From assembly GCF_013426205.1 (NCBI RefSeq), contig NC_089423.1:6882001-6946000 (forward strand): DNA of 64,000 bases. Reading direction: 5' to 3'. Origin of the DNA: Metarhizium brunneum. Lineage: Eukaryota; Ascomycota; Sordariomycetes; Hypocreales; Clavicipitaceae. The notes below the pieces were generated by a model that was not told where the DNA came from, did not search any database, and was given only the letters and a program-made list of their open reading frames with translations. Position numbers and translations under genes: made by a program. This document shows positions 57,109 to 64,000 of the stretch, piece after piece. Numbering within the stretch: the stretch's first letter is position 1; every line of letters begins with the position of its first letter.

Positions 57109-58900
57109 TTATACCCGTCTTCGTCCGCGGCATCCCTCCGTCACGTTTTTCATCGAGGCTATTATCCTCTCGGAGCCCTTCTCAGCAGCCACCATGACGC
57201 CAAACTGCGGGTTCACAGTCAGGGGTGCGAGGATGGAAGCGTCCACGACATGGATGTTTTGCGTGCCAATGACCTTGGTGTCGACGTCCACACACTTGCC
57301 GATGCGGCAGGAACTCGACCAGTGCTGAACGGACCCCACTGCGTAGGGACTATTCGGGTCCGTAATGTACCTCCGGATCTCCTGCAGAGTTGAATTCCGC
57401 GCCAGGTTGAGAGGGGTGAGGCCCTCTTTGGCCGGAGAGGTCGGCGTCGACGGCGGGAGATGCTGGAACAGCGAGTGAATAAACTCGGCGACGGTATCGG
57501 CATCGCGCGGGTGCCCGTAGTACACCCCGGCGCTCGGCTTGGCGGCGAAATTTCCATCGTCGGCGAGCTCGACGCGGCCGGAAGAAAGGAGCCCGGACGT
57601 TCCGTAAATGTTGAGGGTGATGGTGTTGTTTCCCACAAAGTCTCGGTAACCCGAAGAGCTGACCGTGCCCTGGACCCCGGATCGCGTCCCGTTGTGCTCG
57701 ATGTAGGTCCAGAAGACAGAGGTTTGCGACGCAAAGCTGTAGGGCCCGCTCCGTGACTCGAGATACAGGTCTCGATCCGCGGGGACCGGGTCGTCGTACT
57801 TGTAGACGTACGACTTGACGTCTGGGCTGGAGAGCACAATAAAGGTGTTGGGGTTGTCAAAGAGGCCTCTTCCCACGTCGGGCTGGACCATCCACGAGGA
57901 CGCATTGTAGGGAGTGGCGGATTTTGCGGCCAGTTTCTCGAGAGCATCCTGCGGCCCGATGCCGGACAACATGAGAATCCTCGGCGACAGCATCGCACCG
58001 GCGCTCAGCACCACTCGACCCCTCTTTGTGAGCTGGATGGCCTTTTTCTCGCCGCTGTCGAGCGCAACCTCGACCGACGACGCCACGCCCCTGACGTGGT
58101 TGATGTGCTCGACTTGGACGCCCGTCTGTAGATGAAAGTGATTTCGGCGCAGTGCCGTCTGCAAATAGGTCCGGGTAGGCCCGCCTCGCTGCCCATCAAT
58201 GTAGTTGTAGACGGGCCGGCCGAAGACGCGCTTCTTGTCGTTGACCTGCTCGAGCAACGAGACGTCTTGGTAGCCAGCGTCCTCGACTATCCATTTCTTG
58301 ACGGCTTCGTAGCCGCTTTGGAGGTAATACTTGCGGTCCTGCGAGTAGCTCGTCAGGGCGGGCTGGCGCTTCAGGAGCCTCGCAGTCGCATTGGCCACGT
58401 CGGCGCTATGCCAACCCCTGGGATGGAAGTCGTCCCAATCCGACGCCGGAGGCTGGAAATACAGGCCGGCATTGATGGCGCTGTTGCCGCCGACGGTACA
58501 TGCCTGGAAAGCATCTACCTGGCCAGGCCCGCACAACAAACTCGAGCCGCCGGCGAATATGGACGAGTCTGCTACATGTTAGGGCAAAAACACAGGCGGC
58601 GCTTTTGTCCCACGGTTTGCACTTACACAGTCCCGGAACGTCGACTCTGCTCAGGGTGGTGTTGTCCAACCAGCCGGGCCGCTCTCTGCCGCCTGTGATT
58701 CCGTACGATTGGCTTCCCTGTTGGAGCAGAAGGGTTTTGTAGCCCGCCTCGCTGAGTCTGTCTGCAACAATGATGCCCGCGGTGCCGGCCCCAACAACAA
58801 TCACGTCCCAAGACTGAAGGGTCCAGTTGGCGACTGCCGAGGCACATCCGAGGGTTGCTAGGAATATCGCTCCCAGCCAGAGAGACGCTAGCAAAGTCAT
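57109..58900 (-). CDS. Secreted GMC-family oxidoreductase
   Basis: Two exons on the minus strand (58900-58627 and 58571-57109) give 578 residues. Residues 1-22 are a signal peptide (LLASLWLGAIFLATLGCASA). The FAD-binding Rossmann motif WDVIVVGAGTAGIIVADRL follows directly. Further GMC marks are the CTVGGNSAINAGLYFQPP signature 1 region and the GRVVLSAGAMLSPRILMLSGIG signature 2 region (truncated here to its key residues). The C-terminal active-site segments are HWSSSCRIGKCVDVDTKV, IHVVDASILAPLTVN and PQFGVMVAAEKG. Several N-glycosylation sequons are present. Likely an extracellular flavin alcohol, aryl-alcohol or sugar oxidase/dehydrogenase that makes hydrogen peroxide or reduces quinones. 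Substrate cannot be read from sequence. The usual active-site HPxGTC is replaced by HWSSSC, typical of a divergent fungal subgroup. Confidence 0.92.
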
Positions 58901-59989
58901 TTTTTTCTGGAGAATGATCTGGCTGCGATGGACTGTCGACTTCGAGATGTGATCCTTAGCTCGCTGCTTGGGAAATCTCTCTATCCATCGCGACGGTGAC
59001 TGCACGAGTCTTTTATCTCGTCTTTGAGTGAATGGTCTCGTTTTGCTCGCTGTGGAGTCTGGACCCTTGGCGGACTCGTATCATCACCGTTATGCAGTGC
59101 TGAGTGGATCATGGTTTGCCAGCGGCGCCAACAAAAAGGAGAAGTCTGGAGATAAGATTCCGATACGAGCTGATTACGGGAACGAATCGAGACCATGACG
59201 TCACTTGCAGCCCTGGGTAGGGATTTGGATTGGCAAGGGTCCAAGCTGATCTGACAATGGTGCTGAGTCCCCGTCGCGACGGGCCAACGGTCAAACTGTC
59301 CAAGCTGCAGATGATGGATGGAAGAAGCATGCCGCTATTAGAAGTGACGGTTCGGCCATGTCGGGAATTGCTTTCTTTTTACGGATCAATTGATACTCCG
59401 TACAATCCGTCAGGTGGAATCTCCCCGGTTCGCAACCTTTGACTCAGCACTGTCAGCAGGCGTCTGTCGACTCGGCATTTATCAACCTGACACCTGTCGG
59501 CTTGACGCTCGTCAGCTCGGGATCTGTCTATTCGTCATCTATCAACCAATGCCTGTAGGCTTAGAATATACCGACCTGGTATCTGTCAGCTTAGCATCTG
59601 TCGACTCGGCATCGGCTCACTTGCAACCTGTCACTCGGCATCTGCCACCCTGTGTCTGCCAACCAAGCATCTGTCAGCTTAGCATCCGTCGACTCGTCAT
59701 CTATCAACTCGGCGTGTCGACTCGGCACCGATTACCGCAGCTGTCGTGAAACCCTGGATATTATTGTACCAGACGCACAATTAAGACTCGGCAGCATGCT
59801 TCGCGGCCCGTGGATGAATTGAAACTACACATTGTGCTGATACAGCAAAGAGTCACACTACCTCAAGCGACAGTCCATCTTGGCGGGAGAAGACATCACT
59901 CAGTTCTCTTGGGCATGTTTTACTGGCCTCTACGCGAACCAACATCATGGTGGCGACATCTCAGCGCCCCCAAAGCACATCATCGCATA
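58901..59989. other. Intergenic, contains a 15-bp minisatellite
   Basis: No gene is supported. The frame at 59390-59749 is a by-product of the 15-bp repeats. TACTCCGTA occurs at 59394-59402. Confidence 0.55.
59461..59735. repeat. Degenerate 15-bp minisatellite, about 18 units
   Basis: Successive units follow the pattern TCTGTCGACTCGGCA with substitutions (TTTATCAACCTGACA, CCTGTCGGCTTGACG, TCTGTCAGCTTAGCA, TCTATCAACTCGGCG). Because 15 is a multiple of three, the array stays open in one frame. Units near 59590-59610 and 59670-59700 are the most alike. Confidence 0.8.
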
Positions 59990-61242
59990 CTACCCTACCT
60001 TGTCAAACGTGATTATGCCTTCATTTATATCCCGCCCCGGCAGCGAAACGGTTATTTCCAAGGCGGCCGCCCGCCCACCGACATCAAACTTCAAGTGTCC
60101 GCCCCCATAGCCGGGGCTGTCCTTGACGTCTGGATCCCATACATGAGCAATCCAGTAGTCGCCAGAAACAGGCTCGAAGCGAATCTCGCCCAGAGACGCT
60201 CTATCAGGGCGACGGACTACCAAAATCGTCCGCGTCCCAGAGCACTCGTCAGTCTTGGCTTCTTCGGCGAGATACATCATGCCGTAGCCTGACTCGTAGT
60301 GCCCTCCTAATAATTGGCTTTGGGATACAGTGGCCGGCAGCGGAGTCGTTGGTCTTTCTGGATAGAGGACATCTCTTAGGTGCGTGAGAATATACTCGTT
60401 CCGCCGCCCATCTTCTCCTATCCTAGACGAGCCGCCCCGTCAGCACACGTTACTTTAATCTTCACTCGACTTTTTTTTTAGACGGGGGTGTTTTGGCGCA
60501 GCATAGTTCGTCGCCGCACACGGTGATCAACGTACTTGTCAGCAGGTCTGTATCGATCTTTGGGGGAAACGCCCAGCCTACCCTCCAGCAATCGAAGCGA
60601 AAGAATGGTATCCGAGGAATGCGAAGCGGCTCCAGAATTAGAGAATATCATGACTCCGTAGTCAGTGACGGATCACACAGCAGCACCGGTCCCGGAGAAC
60701 AGGTCCAGGGGCTCGTGTGACACGGGAACAAAGTCTCGTTTCCTGGGATGCGAGTAGTACTCGTGGACTGGCGGTCTGGGGTCTTGTGGCCCTCGCCGGC
60801 CCCGAATAATGCGCTGTTCATCCCCAGCGGCGCCCAGATGAGTTGCCGCAATACATGCTCCAGCTCGTTTGCCGTCAGAACCTCAACAAGGTGCGAGAGG
60901 ACGCCAAACATGAGACTAGAATCCTGCGGCTTGACTCGTGGCTCCTCGCTGGGACAGCGCGGCAGCAGTGAATGCTTTGGTTGTCGAGCCCGTGGACCAG
61001 GGCGTATGTGAAGTAGCCTTTGTGTTTGGCAGCGTCGCAAAGCCGAATCCCTGCAAACATACAACGTCCGTTTCGACTACATTCCCAGCCTTTGGGACGG
61101 TGCCGGTGCCGGTGGCATGACGCGAACATCGGCCACCGTCGAGCAAACGATCAACGATCAACTTGGCGAGAGAATTGCGGGACTGGTGCCGTGACTGCGT
61201 CGTTATTTTGTCCTGTGAGGCAAGGAGTTGAAGGTTTGCCAT
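59990..61242 (-). pseudogene. Decayed class-C beta-lactamase-like serine hydrolase
   Basis: Read on the minus strand, conserved pieces appear in order but in different frames. FGFATLPNTKAT and WSTGSTTKAFTAAAL (with the catalytic SxxK as STTK) lie at about 61075-60990. SLMFGVLSHLVEVLTANELE and PLGMNSALFGAGEG lie at about 60910-60790, and FVPVSHEPLDLFSGTGAAV ends in an in-frame TGA at about 60675. An intact C-terminal domain from about 60420 to 59990 has LRDVLYPERPTTPLP, EIRFEPVSGDYWIAHVWDP and a final INEGIITFDKV. At least two frameshifts and one stop prevent a full product. Fungal relatives are esterases and transesterases (LovD/EstB type) and lactamase-like detoxifying enzymes. Confidence 0.75.
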
Positions 61243-63961
61243 GGGGGGGGGGAATTCACCATTGTCCAACATTGATGCAGCATCACAGGCCTGCCTACCT
61301 TGGGCATCTCCACGCCGGTCAAGGCGGACTAGGAAGAAATCACATGCAGGTTTATTCTATAGAAAAGTCCACGCATAGGATGAAAATATCTAGTGCCCTC
61401 ACCGCTCTCACCTACCCGCAACAGGTCTTTACGGACAGGGTTTGCGGCCTTGTGCCTCATCAATCATTGCCTGTGGTGTAACCAAGTGCAATGCATACCG
61501 GGAATAGCCCAAAACAATTCCTGCAACCAACAAGCAAAACCCACAGCCGCACCTGGGTAGTATTACACGGCGCCCAAAGACTTACCCGGACCACAGCGGA
61601 GTGAGTGAAACCTCGTCATGCATGTCTCACGCGCTGCTGACAAAACTTCAATGGCAACGAACCATCAACTCTGCGCGGGAGCATCGCGTCGCCAACTTGC
61701 CGCGGGAAACAGTCAAAAGCCCATCTCCGCCCGAGCCACCAAGTAGTAGTAGTAATAGCTTGTATGAAAGAGACATCAAGTACACCTGGCTGAACACTAG
61801 CACCAGGCCAATGGCCGCAAAATTCGTTCAACCGCCTCTTCCTGCTTTGACATGTTGTGATGCGACAAGCCGCGCCGGAGCTGGTCGTGGTCGTCTGATC
61901 CATCCTTCCATCGCTTGGCGTAGAAGCTCAGGCCCTTCCTTGAGCCACGCCCGAATCTTGTCGCCACCAATTTCGAGGCTACACAAAGTTGCGCCCTGTG
62001 AAGAGGCGGGCCAAGTTCGTTGAGACACGGACGTCATGCTGACCTGTGACCGTAGCGGCGGCGACCTCGGACGCGCACGAACTGGTTTCTTTTGGTAAAA
62101 TTGCAAATACTATGAAGGGCACTGGGTGACGCCACGAGTGGACATGATTGGTCTTATTCTTGTCCAAAGCTCTCCCATGCTCTGCAAGTCATCTACTCGG
62201 TACATCTCAGTACTTTGTGCGGTTGCTGTTGCTCCGTGAAGCTCATGCGCCTCATGGTTCCGTCATGGCTTAGCAATTCGAGGGCCTTCTTATCCAAGCT
62301 ACTCCGTATACATGTGAGAATGGAAGAATGGGAGAATGGGAGATTGGTTCCACCAGGATGAGCAGCCATGGCCGCCACCGTAGTCCCGACTGGAAGCCTT
62401 TGCACCGCGCAACAATGTGTACAGAATACTATGGCTGACCTTGTTTCTTGGGGTCCAGCTTGAAGCCGATGGGGAGAGCAGCACAATATCAAGGGCTGGG
62501 GCTCAATAGAAACGAGGGAGCAGGGATGCGACGGCAAGCCCATGTGCTGGTGCCCTGGGAGGCATCAAGCAACGCCACGCAACGGGGATGGCACACCTCC
62601 TTGTTGCGCCCCTCAGCGCCCCGGGTAATGCTTGTTTTTGCTCTTCATGATGCAAGCGCAGCTGCTTATGCTCCGTCATTCATGGCAAATATTGTCTCTG
62701 TCTCCGCGGACGGTGGAAGCTGGCAACTACGGAGTACATCATCATGACTCCGAAGAGGGCCATGGCAATGGCCTCATTCTCTGCCCACGCTGCTCCGTCG
62801 TCGGGCCTGAACCATGTAATTGCAGCTTACTCCAACACACGATACGCATCTCAGCTCGACTGTCTGGGGGTTGCTTCACCTTGCTAGGCAGCAGCTTTCG
62901 AGCCTGGCAATAGCCTGACATGGCTTTCATTCCGTACAGTAGTCAATCAGCCATCGAGTTGGGTTTTCCTCGTCTCTTCCCCACTCGAGGCGTGCTTACT
63001 GACGCTAGTGCCGACAATGCCGTTCATCGAGAGACTTGGCAACTTTGAAGGGTCTGGTTCATGTTGTGGAGTAGACAACAACGTGCCAGCCCGTGTCCGG
63101 GGATTTCAACCTCATCTCTTGGCATCTCTCTGCTCCGGCTGCTCGCGACTATGCAAAGCACTACTACGTATAACTGCTCCCGTTTACCACCGTGACCGCG
63201 ATGAGAATGGCGCAGCTGGCTACCGGGCCATCCCATGGTCAGCTCTTCCTTGCTTTTGCCCACTCCGCCCTTCCTCCAACACCAAACTCCGAAAAGCCAC
63301 AGGACCTGGCCGAAATGCTGCTGCCTAATGTTCTGTGTGTGCATGTTGGTGCGAGTTCGTCTTTGTTTGACGACGCCTGGGGTGACACGAGAGGCACCAG
63401 TTCAACGGCAGCCACCGGCGCGGCACACGGGCAGCTTCAAGCAAAGTTTACTCCGTGGTTGCCCACAGCACCTACGAGTTGCGACCAGTTGGGCATCACG
63501 CCTCGAATCTCACCCGTGCTGGTCATGTGGCCGGGATGCCTGCCATGGCACCACTTGCGGCCCCTGCTGCAGGCTGACGGACTAGCAAAACCCGTGGGGG
63601 TGTGGCCTGCGATGCCGTTTTATAGGTCCAACTGCCGTTGTATCACAGGAGGGCTTGGCTCAATCTGGATGGGGAACTGGTGCAACAATAAAAGTTGGGT
63701 TGTTGCTGGAAAATCTCGCGCCCTCCGCACCCCCCCCATGCAGCCACCTGCGTGATGTGGCGTCGCGTTTAATAAAGAGCCATCATGTACGCAGTACCGA
63801 GTAAGACGCGGAAATATAACATCGAGTCTAGTTGCTTTACCTTGCTCCCGGTCCCCTTGGCGGGTTTCTTTTCTTTCCGTGACTGCTGAATCAGATAGCA
63901 TCGCCAACCCGACCGCCCTCCTCAACTCACCACGCTGTTGGCACAAGACGAGCATTTCGCC
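61243..63961. other. Gene-free stretch of 2.7 kb
   Basis: Only short overlapping frames on both strands, none with a domain or consistent codon bias. TACTCCGTA/TACGGAGTA at 62300-62308 and 62728-62736. The last 200 bp form the presumed promoter and CT-rich leader of the gene beginning at 63962. Confidence 0.5.
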
Positions 63962-64000
63962 ATGGCTTCTGATGCCCCGGAAAAGGCCGTAGTGGTCGAT
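63962..64000 (+). CDS. Start of a gene running off the right edge
   Basis: An ATG in strong context (GCCATGG) after a CT-rich leader opens MASDAPEKAVVVD before the window ends. The context and leader are those of a fungal start codon. The product cannot be identified from 13 residues. Confidence 0.55.
   Translation, partial: MASDAPEKAVVVD

Noticed and set aside
44387..58900. Secondary-metabolite cluster formed by the Ddl-like, tyrosinase and GMC genes
   Set aside because: No PKS, NRPS, terpene synthase or pathway regulator is present, and the genes are separated by long gaps on different strands.
59390..59749. 119-codon Cys/Leu-rich frame
   Set aside because: Produced by the 15-bp minisatellite, whose unit length preserves the frame.
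1..64000. CRISPR arrays, rRNA and tRNA genes
   Set aside because: No regularly spaced identical repeats and no tRNA cloverleaf or rRNA-like stretches were seen on reading; a dedicated tRNA scan was not possible.

Overview
The window is genomic DNA of a filamentous ascomycete. Genes are broken by short introns (about 40-110 bp, mostly GT..AG with internal CTAAC-like branch sites). GC-rich third codon positions mark the housekeeping genes, and secreted and cell-surface genes are common. RHD3/SEY1, anoctamin, RNase H2A, fungal tyrosinase and GMC oxidoreductase genes fit a Sordariomycete, probably Hypocreales. The species call is inference, not something read directly from the sequence. I found no rRNA, tRNA, CRISPR array or prokaryotic operon structure.

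Left part (1-17 kb) is a gene-dense conserved block. It holds a possible C-terminal end of a gene at the left edge, an anoctamin/Ist2-like membrane protein (+), a homoserine-acetyltransferase-like alpha/beta hydrolase (-), a NagZ-type GH3 glycosidase (+), a bacterial-looking DUF4430-like protein (+), a small conserved hypothetical (+), RNase H2 catalytic subunit (+), the ER-shaping GTPase SEY1 (-) and a dienelactone hydrolase (+).

Middle part (17-44 kb) is an accessory region, gene-poor and rich in relics. Intact genes mostly encode secreted or surface proteins: a 104-residue four-cysteine secreted protein, a short repeat-like secreted protein, a cysteine-rich secreted protein, and three single-pass membrane proteins with cysteine-rich ectodomains at 30.8, 34.9 and 42.4 kb. 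One of these carries three tandem six-cysteine modules. The most striking gene lies at 23,353-25,824 (-). It is a single-exon 823-residue secreted protein with a signal peptide, two 180-residue repeats, a Hint (intein/hedgehog-like) autoprocessing domain ending in His-Asn, and a C-terminal NucA/NucB-type nuclease domain. That is the layout of a bacterial polymorphic toxin, here under a eukaryotic TATA promoter with no obvious immunity partner. Broken genes nearby include a truncated M43-like metalloprotease, a multiply frameshifted gene of unknown family and a phosphotransferase fragment.

Right part (44-64 kb) has a D-Ala-D-Ala-ligase-like ATP-grasp enzyme (+), a six-intron tyrosinase (+), a membrane-anchored sulfatase/LTA-synthase-fold protein (-), a long gene-free stretch with an AT-rich TIR element, a secreted GMC oxidoreductase (-), a 15-bp minisatellite, a decayed class-C beta-lactamase-like gene (-), and the first codons of a gene running off the right edge.

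The conserved genes are independent housekeeping functions. No secondary-metabolite backbone gene is present. The common thread of the accessory part is secretion and contact with other organisms: a nuclease toxin candidate, surface receptors, small secreted proteins, and several genes whose closest known domain relatives are bacterial.
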